Assembly: GCA_016290775.1 (NCBI GenBank)
Contig: JAEEVF010000001.1
Coordinates: forward strand, 620,001 to 684,000
DNA: 64,000 nt
From: Acetatifactor sp.
Lineage (GTDB): Bacteria > Bacillota > Clostridia > Lachnospirales > Lachnospiraceae
Direction of reading: 5' to 3'
Of the stretch, positions 8,146 through 15,866 are shown in pieces. Every line of letters starts with the position of its first letter. The first letter of the stretch is position 1. The notes beneath the pieces were generated by a model, which had not been told where the DNA came from, searched no databases, and saw only the letters and a list, made by a program, of their open reading frames with translations. The translations under genes were made by a program, and so were the position numbers.

Positions 8146-8742
8146 GTGGCTAAAAAGACAGATGATGATGTCAGAAAGCTGACAAAAGCCATGGAGGAAA
8201 CCTTAAGCGGCAAAAGGTTCCAGCACACGCTGGGAGTTGCATATACTGCCGCGGCCATGGCAATGAAATACGAAGTGGACGTAAAGAAAGCTCTGATCGC
8301 CGGGCTTTTACATGATTGCGCAAAGTGTATGTCAGATGAAAAGCTTCTAAAGCTTTCTGAGAAGGAAAACATTGAAGTGACCGACGTGGAGCGAAGAAAT
8401 CCCTATCTTTTACATGCAAAGGTGGGAGCGATGCTTGCCACGAAGGAATATGACATCGACGATGAAGAGATTCTAGATGCCATTACGTACCATACGACGG
8501 GACGTCCTGGCATGACGGATCTGGATAAGATCGTTTTTGTGGCAGATTACGTCGAACCCGGAAGAGACAAGGCACCAAATCTTGCGAAGGTAAGAAAACT
8601 TGCTTTTGAAGATCTCGATGGAGCGGTAAGAAGGATTTTAAAGGACACGCTGAAGTATCTTGAAGGAGAAAAAGGGAGCGACAGCGAGATCGATCCCATG
8701 ACGGCGAAGACTTACGAATATTACCAGAAAAAGGAGAAGTAA
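8146..8742 (+). CDS. yqeK: YqeK family HD-domain bis(5'-nucleosyl)-tetraphosphatase (symmetrical)
   Basis: A 198-residue HD-superfamily hydrolase. YqeK enzymes cleave diadenosine tetraphosphate symmetrically. The metal ligands are visible as RFQHTLGVA, GLLHDCAK, YHTTGRPGMTDLDKI and VFVADYVEPGRD. Translation starts at a GTG (8146) with AGAGGA 5 nt upstream. It sits between nadD and rsfS as in Bacillus. A C-terminal charged tail follows the core domain. Confidence 0.94.
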   Translation: MAKKTDDDVRKLTKAMEETLSGKRFQHTLGVAYTAAAMAMKYEVDVKKALIAGLLHDCAKCMSDEKLLKLSEKENIEVTDVERRNPYLLHAKVGAMLATKEYDIDDEEILDAITYHTTGRPGMTDLDKIVFVADYVEPGRDKAPNLAKVRKLAFEDLDGAVRRILKDTLKYLEGEKGSDSEIDPMTAKTYEYYQKKEK

Positions 8743-8744
8743 AA

Positions 8745-9098
8745 GTGGAAAAGAGTTCTGTAGACGTAACAAAGCTTGCCATTTCGGCATTGGAGGATAA
8801 GAAGGCCGAGGACGTAAAAGTCATCGACATCAGTGAGGTTAGCGTGATCGCAGACTCCTTCATCATTGCAGGAGGGACCAACCCGAATCAGATCCGCGCA
8901 ATGTGCGACAATGTACAAGAAGTGCTTGGCCGTGCCGGATATGAGTGCCGTCAGATTGAAGGCTATGAGACCGCAAACTGGGTGCTCATGGATTTCGGCG
9001 ACGTGATCGTACATATCTTTGATAAGGAAAATCGCTTGCTATTCGACTTGGAGAGGATCTGGAGAGACGGTAAGATCATGTCGGCAGAAGAGTTCTAA
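8745..9098 (+). CDS. rsfS: Ribosomal silencing factor RsfS
   Basis: A 117-residue RsfS/YbeB/Iojap protein. It binds L14 and blocks subunit joining under starvation. Typical segments are DVKVIDISEVSVIADSFII, NPNQIRAMCDNVQE, EGYETANWVLMDFGDVIVHI and LERIW. The start is a GTG at 8745 with AAGGAG overlapping the yqeK 3' end. It is the last + strand gene of the left block; a bidirectional terminator separates it from the convergent lexA. Confidence 0.96.
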   Translation: MEKSSVDVTKLAISALEDKKAEDVKVIDISEVSVIADSFIIAGGTNPNQIRAMCDNVQEVLGRAGYECRQIEGYETANWVLMDFGDVIVHIFDKENRLLFDLERIWRDGKIMSAEEF

Positions 9099-9131
9099 GG
9101 AAGTAGAATAGGATTTAGCAAGAGAATATGA

Positions 9132-9175
9132 TAAAAAAAGAGCCTGACGCAGTTTGTTGCATCAGGCTCTTTTTT
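9132..9175. terminator. Bidirectional terminator between rsfS and lexA
   Basis: An A-run, a 9-bp stem (AGAGCCTGA at 9139-9147 with TCAGGCTCT at 9162-9170) and a T-run. It is symmetric and can end transcripts from both convergent genes. Confidence 0.9.
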
Positions 9176-9202
9176 GGATGACAGAAGTTGGAAGGCTGAG
9201 GT

Positions 9203-9820
9203 TTAGCGGTAGAAACGGAATACACCGAAAACCTTACCCATGATCTGACAATTGTCAACGATGATCGGATCCATGGTGTCATTCTCAGGCTGAAGTCTGA
9301 TGTGACCCTTTTCCTTATAGAAGGTCTTTACGGTCGCGGAATCATCGATCAGCGCAACGACAATCTCTCCATTGTGTGCGGTCTCACAGCAATTCACGAG
9401 AATGCAGTCACCGTCGAAGATTCCCGCATTGATCATGGAATCGCCGCGAACGTTCAGCATAAAGCTTTCACCTCTGGGAACCTTGTCGGCCGGAACGGGG
9501 AAGTAGTCCTGAATGTTCTCTTCAGCAAGGATCGGCTGACCTGCGGCAACGTTTCCGACTACTGGAATGCTGACCATTTCAGTGCGCACCATCTGAAAAC
9601 TGTCATCGCAGATCTCGATTGCGCGGGGCTTGGTAGGGTCGCGGCGGATGTAGCCGTTCTTCTCAAGGGTCTCCAGATGAGAGTGTACGGAAGAAGTGGA
9701 CTTGAGATTTACGGTCTCACAGATCTCACGCACCGTGGGCGGATAGCCCTTTTTAAGGATTTCATCTTTAATGTAATTTAGGATCTCCTGTTGCTTATTT
9801 GTGATCTTGCTTCTGCTCAT
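9203..9820 (-). CDS. lexA: SOS repressor LexA
   Basis: A 205-residue transcriptional repressor/autoprotease. The N-terminal winged helix (about 1-70: [34 protein letters not shown]) binds SOS boxes. The C-terminal S24 domain has the cleavage site in VAAGQPI, the catalytic Ser in [10 protein letters not shown] and the Lys in [10 protein letters not shown] use the ATG at 9820, which has GGAGG 7 nt upstream; a longer in-frame start at 9853 has no such support. Its own promoter region contains LexA boxes shared with the divergent gene at 10003. A LexA box at ruvAB (52556) shows a second target. Confidence 0.98.
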   Translation of the reverse strand: MSRSKITNKQQEILNYIKDEILKKGYPPTVREICETVNLKSTSSVHSHLETLEKNGYIRRDPTKPRAIEICDDSFQMVRTEMVSIPVVGNVAAGQPILAEENIQDYFPVPADKVPRGESFMLNVRGDSMINAGIFDGDCILVNCCETAHNGEIVVALIDDSATVKTFYKEKGHIRLQPENDTMDPIIVDNCQIMGKVFGVFRFYR

Positions 9821-9864
9821 ATACGCTCCTCCGTAGACGATATTGACATACAACTTGTTAATTC

Positions 9865-9892
9865 ATTATAACACACATTTTTAAAAAAGCAA
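9865..9892 (-). promoter_or_regulatory. Candidate lexA promoter
   Basis: On the - strand, TTGCTT (9887-9892), a 16-bp spacer and TATAAT (9865-9870). The nearest LexA box (9904-9917) lies just upstream of the -35. Confidence 0.6.
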
Positions 9893-9903
9893 ACATATTT
9901 TCG

Positions 9904-9917
9904 CGAAAATATGTTCG
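9904..9917. promoter_or_regulatory. LexA box 1 within a 24-bp perfect palindrome
   Basis: CGAAAATATGTTCG has one mismatch to the Firmicute box CGAACNNNNGTTCG. It overlaps a perfect 24-bp palindrome at 9892-9915 centred on TCGCGA, so a second, mirrored half-site arrangement is present. Confidence 0.7.
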
Positions 9918-9925
9918 ATTTTCTC

Positions 9926-9954
9926 TTGACAAACGAATGTGTGTTCGATATAAT
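9926..9954 (+). promoter_or_regulatory. SOS promoter of the yneA-like gene
   Basis: Perfect consensus TTGACA (9926-9931), a 17-bp spacer and TATAAT (9949-9954). LexA box 2 fills the spacer, so LexA binding should block RNA polymerase. Confidence 0.9.
9934..9947. promoter_or_regulatory. LexA box 2, inside the yneA-like promoter spacer
   Basis: CGAATGTGTGTTCG differs from CGAACNNNNGTTCG at one half-site base and sits between the -35 and -10. Confidence 0.8.
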
Positions 9955-9963
9955 GCAGATATA

Positions 9964-9977
9964 AGAACAAATGTTCG
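9964..9977. promoter_or_regulatory. LexA box 3, just downstream of the -10
   Basis: AGAACAAATGTTCG has perfectly symmetric GAAC/GTTC half-sites separated by 4 bp, at the expected start of transcription. Confidence 0.82.
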
Positions 9978-10002
9978 CCGGTTGCCTGTGGAGGGTTTAG
10001 AT

Positions 10003-10434
10003 ATGAGAGGAACGGAAATGAAAGAAGCTTATGAGAACAAAGGAACGGAGCGCAGAATGGATCTTGGTGATTTAAGAAGAAGGGAGATCCTGAGAAGTCA
10101 AAAGGCTCGCAGAAGACGCGAACGTCTTGTAAAGAAAGCAGTATTGATCTGTGCATTCGCATGTGCCGTGATCTTTGTGTTTGGCAGGTTTGCGCTTCAT
10201 GGAAAAGCAGAGGCTGAGAAGCAACATAAATTCAAGTATTATACGAGCGTACAGCTAAGCTATGGCGAGACGCTATGGTCTCTGTCTGAAAAGTACATGG
10301 ACGAAGAGATCTATACCAATGCTTCTTATATTGAAGAAGTAAAAAGCATCAACCACATTCATGACGAAGATGACGTCATGGCAGGGAAGATGCTTATTGT
10401 TCCTTATTATTCCACTGAGTATATTGCTAATTGA
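10003..10434 (+). CDS. yneA: YneA-like SOS-induced cell division suppressor (LysM protein)
   Basis: A 143-residue protein divergent from lexA. It has a basic cytoplasmic N-terminus (about 1-45, with a RRRRER cluster), one membrane segment (about 46-65) and an extracytoplasmic LysM domain (about 79-135: YTSVQLSYGETLWSLSEKYM to AGKMLIVPYYS). Architecture and position match Bacillus YneA, which halts division during DNA damage. The ATG at 10003 has a GGAGGG site 8 nt upstream; a longer frame back to 9937 would start inside the promoter and is rejected. The LexA boxes make it a clear SOS gene. The division-inhibitor role is inferred from family and context. Confidence 0.88.
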   Translation: MRGTEMKEAYENKGTERRMDLGDLRRREILRSQKARRRRERLVKKAVLICAFACAVIFVFGRFALHGKAEAEKQHKFKYYTSVQLSYGETLWSLSEKYMDEEIYTNASYIEEVKSINHIHDEDDVMAGKMLIVPYYSTEYIAN

Positions 10435-10440
10435 TTTTTG

Positions 10441-11181
10441 TTATTCCTGTTCGTTCGTATTGCTTGAGATTTCCCATCCTTTTAGGCTGCCGTTTTGAAT
10501 GGCCGTGAACATACGGTCTTTCACGCCAGGGTTCTCCAGATTGATCTGCCGGATGAGATCTTTTACGTACTGACGTTTTGTATTTCCATCGGCAGGGCAA
10601 GGACTTTTGGCAACCGGCAGCTCATTTTTATTCACAAACCCGATCACGTCAACTTCCTTTATGTAAAGAAGAGGACGTATCACGGTAAGGTCCATGCGGT
10701 CGAGATAGGTGACGGGAGAGAATGTGTGCAGCCGTCCTTCATAGATCAGGGACATCATCATGGTGTCAACGACGTCATCCATGTGATGCGCATATGCAAT
10801 TTTGTTACAACACATTTCTTTGGCTGCAACATTCAAAGCGCCTTTACGCATTTTTGCACAGAGAGAACAGGGATTGCTTTCCTTGCGGTCTTTAAAGATG
10901 ATCTTTGCGATGTCTGTCTCTACAATACGGTATTCGACCTGTAATTCCTCACAGAATTGCTTGATCGCAGTAAGATCCAGGTTGTCAAAGCCTAAATGTA
11001 CGGTAATGGCACATAATTCAAATTTCTTGGGGTAGAAGAATTGTAAGGAACGCATTGCCTTCAAAAGAGTAAGGCTGTCTTTTCCGCCGGAAATACCGAC
11101 TGCAATCTTATCGCCTTCCTCGATCATATGATAATCATCTACCGCTTTTCTTACTCTGCTTAAGAGCTGTTGTAGCTTCAT
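10441..11181 (-). CDS. ttcA: TtcA-like tRNA 2-thiolation ATPase
   Basis: A 246-residue PP-loop ATPase of the TtcA/TtuA family that activates a tRNA base with ATP for sulfur insertion, giving 2-thiocytidine at position 32 in TtcA. The P-loop is VGISGGKDSLTLL. Three cysteines that can hold a 4Fe-4S cluster are visible: CSLC (two) and the Cys of KSPCPADGNT. AAGGAAGG precedes the ATG by 6 nt. It is convergent with the yneA-like gene, with only 6 bp between stops and no clear terminator. Exact target base is inferred from family. Confidence 0.85.
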   Translation of the reverse strand: MKLQQLLSRVRKAVDDYHMIEEGDKIAVGISGGKDSLTLLKAMRSLQFFYPKKFELCAITVHLGFDNLDLTAIKQFCEELQVEYRIVETDIAKIIFKDRKESNPCSLCAKMRKGALNVAAKEMCCNKIAYAHHMDDVVDTMMMSLIYEGRLHTFSPVTYLDRMDLTVIRPLLYIKEVDVIGFVNKNELPVAKSPCPADGNTKRQYVKDLIRQINLENPGVKDRMFTAIQNGSLKGWEISSNTNEQE

Positions 11182-11279
11182 CGTAAGCCTTCCTTTCTGT
11201 CATCCAAACAACATTTTAGCTTTTTTCAGATGATCCTACAATAGCTCTTTCATAATTTATGCATTTTTATGATATTTTC

Positions 11280-11308
11280 TTGTGATTTCGGAAAATTCGA
11301 TGTATGAT
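11280..11308 (+). promoter_or_regulatory. Candidate promoter for the AI-2E family gene
   Basis: TTGTGA (11280-11285), a 17-bp spacer and TATGAT (11303-11308), 55 bp before the ATG. Confidence 0.6.
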
Positions 11309-11362
11309 GAAAATGTGGGTATTTTGTGAATACCTAAATGGCAGGGTGGGAGAGCAGATCAC

Positions 11363-12847
11363 ATGAAAAAATGGAATTTGAATAACAAATACATTGCCTG
11401 GGGGATCACCGCATTTTTGGTACTTAGTGCAGTACTTGGCGTTTACTACTTAATGTTTCATGGTTCAAAGCTTCTTACGAACATAGGGCGTGTATTTTAC
11501 ATCTTAATGCCCGTCATGTTTGGCCTCATTTTGGCATACCTTTTGTCGCCTGTCATGGACTATTTCGAAGTCCGGATCTTTACGCCGCTTTGCAATAAAT
11601 TGCCATGGAAGGCGACGAAGAAGAGAAGCGGACTGATCCGCATCTGGTGCATTCTGATCACTCTGTTACTGTTTTTCTTTTGCATCTACGAATTGATCTC
11701 CATGTTGATCTCGCAGATCGTTCCCAGCGTACTTGCGATCGCGAATAACTACGACGTTTATCTTGATAACATCACGGCTTGGTTGAATAAAACTTTGGAA
11801 AACAATCCGATGCTTCGTGAAAATGCAATGAAGATCCTGGATAATTATTCCAATGAGATCAATTCCTGGATCAATACGACGGTTTTGACGAAGACGAGTG
11901 ATCTGGTGAAGGTTGTATCCGTAAGCGTATGGAGCAGCCTGAAAGTTCTCTGGAATCTGATCATTGGTATCATCATTTCAGTCTATGTCATGAGCAACAA
12001 AGAGAAATTCAGTGGTCAGTTCAAAAAGATCATCTATGCATTTTATGACACGAACACGGCAAACATCATCATTAACAACGTAAAATTCACGCACAGAACC
12101 TTCGGCGGATTCATCGGTGGAAAAGTACTGGATTCCATCATTATTGGACTGATCTGCTTTATTGGCATGACGATCTTGCAGTTCCCGTTCCCGGCATTGA
12201 TCAGCGTGATCATTGGCGTGACGAACTTTATTCCCTTCTTTGGACCGTTTTTGGGCGCAATTCCTTCCTTGTTCCTGATTTTTATCGTGGATCCCTTGCA
12301 CCCGCTAAATTGTGTCTTTTTTGCATTATTTGTCCTTGCACTGCAACAATTTGACGGGAACATCCTTGGGCCGTTCATTTTGGGTGACTCGACCGGTCTG
12401 TCGAGCTTCTGGGTGATCTTTGCGATCACGTTCTTCGGCGGCATATGGAAGATCCCTGGAATGATAGTTGGCGTGCCTTTGTTTGCCGTGATCTATGCAG
12501 CAATCAAGTCAATCGTTGATACAAAATTGAAAAAGAAAGATTTGCCACTGGATTCGAATGAATATACCTATGTTTGTGCAATTGACGAATGCGGTCTGCA
12601 CACGTATACGCCTGAACGCAAACAAAACAAAAACGATAAAGACATTTATCAGTTCGGCCAGCGATTTATCAGCGATAATGATGAAATTATCAGCGGCGAT
12701 TTTATGACGCAAAGCATCACAAAACCTTCAAAGAAAAAGAAAAAAGAAAACAGATTAGATGGGGAACAGGCAACGCAAGAAATCCAAACTGAGGAATCCG
12801 TAGCCACCGCTAAGGAATCTGAAGATCCTGAGGATGAAAGAGGATAA
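11363..12847 (+). CDS. AI-2E family transporter (PerM-like membrane protein)
   Basis: A 494-residue polytopic membrane protein of the AI-2E/PerM family. About eight hydrophobic segments are seen: two near residues 12-70, one near 95-120, one near 193-210, then a cluster from about 255-375. The family signature region is VTNFIPFFGPFLGAIPSL and LQQFDGNILGPFILGDSTGL. Members export small molecules or act as Na+/H+ antiporters; the substrate cannot be told. An unusual charged C-terminal extension (about 385-494) with KKKKK and acidic stretches is probably cytoplasmic and disordered. It is a single-gene unit, followed by the inverted repeat at 12864. Confidence 0.9.
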   Translation: MKKWNLNNKYIAWGITAFLVLSAVLGVYYLMFHGSKLLTNIGRVFYILMPVMFGLILAYLLSPVMDYFEVRIFTPLCNKLPWKATKKRSGLIRIWCILITLLLFFFCIYELISMLISQIVPSVLAIANNYDVYLDNITAWLNKTLENNPMLRENAMKILDNYSNEINSWINTTVLTKTSDLVKVVSVSVWSSLKVLWNLIIGIIISVYVMSNKEKFSGQFKKIIYAFYDTNTANIIINNVKFTHRTFGGFIGGKVLDSIIIGLICFIGMTILQFPFPALISVIIGVTNFIPFFGPFLGAIPSLFLIFIVDPLHPLNCVFFALFVLALQQFDGNILGPFILGDSTGLSSFWVIFAITFFGGIWKIPGMIVGVPLFAVIYAAIKSIVDTKLKKKDLPLDSNEYTYVCAIDECGLHTYTPERKQNKNDKDIYQFGQRFISDNDEIISGDFMTQSITKPSKKKKKENRLDGEQATQEIQTEESVATAKESEDPEDERG

Positions 12848-12863
12848 GATTTCTCAATATGTA

Positions 12864-12895
12864 ACTCTTCGGAAAATGCTGATTTTCCGAAGAGT
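12864..12895. repeat. Perfect 14-bp inverted repeat with 4-bp centre; candidate dif-like site or hairpin
   Basis: The arms ACTCTTCGGAAAAT (12864-12877) and ATTTTCCGAAGAGT (12882-12895) are exactly complementary around GCTG. No T-run follows in either direction, so it is a poor intrinsic terminator. Size and symmetry fit the two recombinase-binding arms around a short core seen at dif sites. It lies 56 bp before the tyrosine recombinase start and at the point where gene strand bias switches. It could still be a hairpin that ends or stabilises the upstream mRNA. Confidence 0.6.
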
Positions 12896-12951
12896 ACAAC
12901 GGGGATTTTTGAAGAGAAGTGCCTAATTCCCCTAATTGGAGCCATTTTTTC

Positions 12952-13977
12952 ATGAAAGAAAAGAAATCAAACGCAGAAATATTATATGAACTGGTCGAAT
13001 GTCTTCCGGATTTTTGCAAGGGATATCTGATCGTGCGTGCCAATGATCGCAGCATGGCAACACGAATTGGTTATGCAAGAAATCTGAAGACATTCTTTGA
13101 ATATGTCATAAAAAACGTGAAGTACTTCCAGAGCAAATCCGTTAAGGACATATTGCCGAGCGACATGGAAAAACTCTCTGTTGAGGACTTGGACCTTTTC
13201 ATTGGCATTTATTCAGAGGATCACGAAAAACCGACCATTGCACGCATGAAATCGTCCATTTCATCTATGTATCAGTATTTGGCGAATACTTTACGCGCAA
13301 TATCGTATAACCCTGTTCTTGGCGTTCAGAGGGTCGACGTACCTAAAAAGGATTATGTTGTATATTTGAATCTTCAGGAACAAGAACAATTATTAAATAC
13401 AATTATTTACGGTACAGGCCTTACGGAACGCGAAAAATCCTTGCATAAACGCTACGTAAAACGCGACCTCGCAATGGTTTTCCTTTTATTGGACACGGGC
13501 CTTCGTGCATCTGAGCTTCAGGGCGCTGACAATAAGGACGTGGACCTTTCTGAATGTAGCATCATTGTTACAAGAAAAGGCGGATCCATCAACAAGGTGT
13601 ATTTTAGCGACGAAGCTGCCGAATATCTTAAGGATTACATGCAGGAAAAAGAAAGAAACCTTCCTTTGTACAACCGCCCAGGGGATCCGCTGATCATTTC
13701 GGAAAAAGGTACCAGGCTGACCGTTCGCCAATATGAAAACATTGTTCCGAAATATGTCAACGCGGCGCTTCCGGATCGCTACGGAACCATTAATTGCCAC
13801 AAATTAAGGTCTAGTTTTGCCATGGAGTTTTACATGCGTGACCCCAAATATGGCGGGCATGACATATTGGCACTACAAAACCGCATGAATCATAAGCGTC
13901 TTGAAACAACCAATATTTACGCCAAAGCGGCAAATAATGTGTCCAAAGAGACTCGAAACTGGCGTGAACACACTTAA
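12952..13977 (+). CDS. Tyrosine recombinase, XerC/XerS-like
   Basis: A complete tyrosine site-specific recombinase of 341 residues from the ATG at 12952 (TTGGAG 10 nt upstream); an in-frame GTG at 12919 would add 11 residues. The N-terminal SAM-like core-binding domain spans about 1-110. The catalytic domain has Arg in DTGLRASEL, Lys in TRKGGS, His-x-x-Arg in NCHKLRSSFA, a second His in NRMNHKR and the nucleophile Tyr in TTNIYAKA. Length and several segments (KDILPSDMEKLSVEDLDLF, ISSMYQYL, RDLAMVFLLL) recall XerS, the single recombinase of streptococci. It has no phage or transposon neighbours and no tRNA. A chromosome dimer-resolution role is my inference. Confidence 0.88.
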   Translation: MKEKKSNAEILYELVECLPDFCKGYLIVRANDRSMATRIGYARNLKTFFEYVIKNVKYFQSKSVKDILPSDMEKLSVEDLDLFIGIYSEDHEKPTIARMKSSISSMYQYLANTLRAISYNPVLGVQRVDVPKKDYVVYLNLQEQEQLLNTIIYGTGLTEREKSLHKRYVKRDLAMVFLLLDTGLRASELQGADNKDVDLSECSIIVTRKGGSINKVYFSDEAAEYLKDYMQEKERNLPLYNRPGDPLIISEKGTRLTVRQYENIVPKYVNAALPDRYGTINCHKLRSSFAMEFYMRDPKYGGHDILALQNRMNHKRLETTNIYAKAANNVSKETRNWREHT

Positions 13978-14050
13978 TAAGTGAATTTTACGAGAATCAC
14001 TCCCAAATGCCTGTATCGTGAAAACAGGCGAAAAACACATAAACGAAATG

Positions 14051-14097
14051 ACATAAAAAGATCCCGAAGGAATTTATCCTACGGGATCTCTTTATGT
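14051..14097. terminator. Composite bidirectional terminator between the recombinase and flotillin genes
   Basis: A long imperfect hairpin: outer arms ACATAAA (14051-14057) and TTTATGT (14091-14097), then GATCCCG (14060-14066) with CGGGATC (14082-14088), an A/A mismatch, and AGGA with TCCT, around a 5-nt loop. It lies between convergent genes. The rest of the 207-bp gap shows nothing I can name. Confidence 0.75.
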
Positions 14098-14184
14098 CTT
14101 TGGTACTCTTCCACTGCTTTTGTGAAATACTCTTCCAAGTCGCAGATTATTATGAGTCTAATTGCTCAATTTAATCAGTAGAAT

Positions 14185-15777
14185 TTATTTCTCGGAATCA
14201 TTCTTTGCTGTAGCTGCAGGGATGCTTGCAGCTTTTCCGCCAAGGAAGCCTGCCAGAACGGCGCTCAGATCAACGCCGGTGGACTCCTTCATGCCATCGG
14301 TTACCTGAACAACGGTACCCATGATGTCCTTTACTAGCTTTGCGGAATTGCCGTCACCGTACATTGTGATCTTGTCAACCTGGGTAAGAGGCTCTGCAGC
14401 ATTCTTAACAACGTCAGGCAGTGCCTTGAAGTACATATCGAGTACGGCTGCCTCGCCCATCTTCTGCATTGCGATTGCCTTCTTCTCGATACCTTCTGCT
14501 TCAGCAAGGGACTTTGCACGGATGGCTTCTGCTTCTGCAAGACCCTTTGCACGGATACCTTCTGCTTCTTGCTCCATGGTGTACTTCTGAGCATCTGCAG
14601 TTGCCTTCTTTGCTTCTGCTTCCTTTTCCTTCTCGAACTTCTCAGCTTCTGCTCTCTTCTGACGCTCAAACAACTGAGCCTCGGAATTTCTCTGGATTTC
14701 ATAGAGTTGTGCGTCTGCCTGTTGCTGACGAGCAAACTTTTCAGCCTCGGCCTTCTTCTTCACCTCTGCATCCAGGGCCTGCTCCATAACCTCGGCCTCT
14801 TTCTGCTTCAAGAGAATTTCCTTTTCCTGACGAGCAATGTTTGCGTCAGCGGTCGTGATCTCAACGGTCTTACGCTCGGTCTCTTGCTGAATCTGATATG
14901 CAGCATCAGCGATAGCCTTCTTGGTATCAGCGGACTTCTGCAGTTCAGCCTTAGTGATCGCGAGTTCGTTTTCCTTTTGAGCGATCAGGGTATCAGCACT
15001 GATCTTTGCTTCCTGAGCTTCTCTTTCAGCAATTGCCTGAACGATGGATTTCTCCTTCTCAGCCCTTGCCTTCGCATTGGCGATCTCCAGATCAGAGGTT
15101 ACCTGCGCATCGTTTGCTTCCTTGCGAGCCATAGCCTGTGCCTTAGCGATTTCTTTTTCGCTCTCTGCACGGGAAATAGCTGCATTCTTCTGGATCTTTA
15201 CGATGTTATCAACACCGAGGTTTTCAATAACGCCGTTGCCGTCAACGAAGTTCTGCACGTTGAAGGATACGATGTCAAGACCCATTGCTGCGAGGTCAGG
15301 CTCAGCATTCTCTTTTACAAGAGTTGCAAATTTCTGACGATCGGAAACCATTTCTTCGAGAGCCATCTTACCAACGATCTCACGAACGTTACCTTCCAGC
15401 ACCTCTCTTGCAACTCTTGCGATGTAATCAGGCTTCTTATTCAAGAAGTTCTGAGCTGCAAGACGAAGCTTGTCGGGGTTGTCGCTGATCTTTACGTTAA
15501 CGGTTGCGTCAACGTTGATGTTGATGTAATCAGCGGTCGGTACGGCATTGCTCGTTTTTACGTCGATGGGGATCAACTGAAGATTCAGTTCATCCTTTCT
15601 CTCTAAGAACGGGAACTTGATCCCGGCCTTACCGATCAGGACCTTGGGCTTCTTGCGAAGACCAGAGATGATCATTGCGGTATCCGGTGAAGCTTTCACG
15701 TAACCGGAAGCCAAGATGATCGCGAGTGCCACTACTGCAATGGCAACAATGATAAGTGGTGTGGTGATGTAGGGCAT
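14185..15777 (-). CDS. Flotillin-like SPFH-domain membrane protein
   Basis: A 530-residue flotillin/YuaG-type scaffold of functional membrane microdomains. An N-terminal membrane segment (about 6-26) is followed by the SPFH domain (about 30-200, with ASPDTAMIISGLRKKPK and DYININVDATVNVKI), then a long Ala/Glu/Lys coiled coil (about 205-440) with repeated EAEA-like units, and a C-terminal region with PDVVKNAAEPLTQVDKITMY, diagnostic of flotillins. The ATG at 15777 has AAAGGAGG 8 nt upstream; a 26-residue longer frame lacks a start signal. No NfeD partner gene is adjacent. It appears to be a single-gene unit. Confidence 0.93.
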   Translation of the reverse strand: MPYITTPLIIVAIAVVALAIILASGYVKASPDTAMIISGLRKKPKVLIGKAGIKFPFLERKDELNLQLIPIDVKTSNAVPTADYININVDATVNVKISDNPDKLRLAAQNFLNKKPDYIARVAREVLEGNVREIVGKMALEEMVSDRQKFATLVKENAEPDLAAMGLDIVSFNVQNFVDGNGVIENLGVDNIVKIQKNAAISRAESEKEIAKAQAMARKEANDAQVTSDLEIANAKARAEKEKSIVQAIAEREAQEAKISADTLIAQKENELAITKAELQKSADTKKAIADAAYQIQQETERKTVEITTADANIARQEKEILLKQKEAEVMEQALDAEVKKKAEAEKFARQQQADAQLYEIQRNSEAQLFERQKRAEAEKFEKEKEAEAKKATADAQKYTMEQEAEGIRAKGLAEAEAIRAKSLAEAEGIEKKAIAMQKMGEAAVLDMYFKALPDVVKNAAEPLTQVDKITMYGDGNSAKLVKDIMGTVVQVTDGMKESTGVDLSAVLAGFLGGKAASIPAATAKNDSEK

Positions 15778-15866
15778 GTTTGTTTCCTCCTTTTTTTTAT
15801 TGTTGAATGAATTATAGCATGGAGTTTCCAAAAAGAACAGAATCATTTTTAGCACATTATCAGTGC

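Noticed and set aside
12864..12895. Inverted repeat as a simple intrinsic terminator of the AI-2E gene
   Set aside because: No T-run follows on either strand; kept as a candidate recombination site or mRNA-stabilising hairpin instead.
12919..13977. Recombinase as part of a prophage or integrative element
   Set aside because: No phage, conjugation or excisionase genes, no tRNA and no duplicated attachment sequence nearby; all neighbours are ordinary chromosomal genes.
13981..14181. 66-residue + strand frame after the recombinase
   Set aside because: It has no ribosome binding site, runs through the composite terminator and has no recognisable features.
14569..15606. 345-residue + strand frame opposite the flotillin gene
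   Set aside because: It is the Leu-rich reverse image of the Ala/Glu/Lys coiled coil; no ribosome binding site and no homology.
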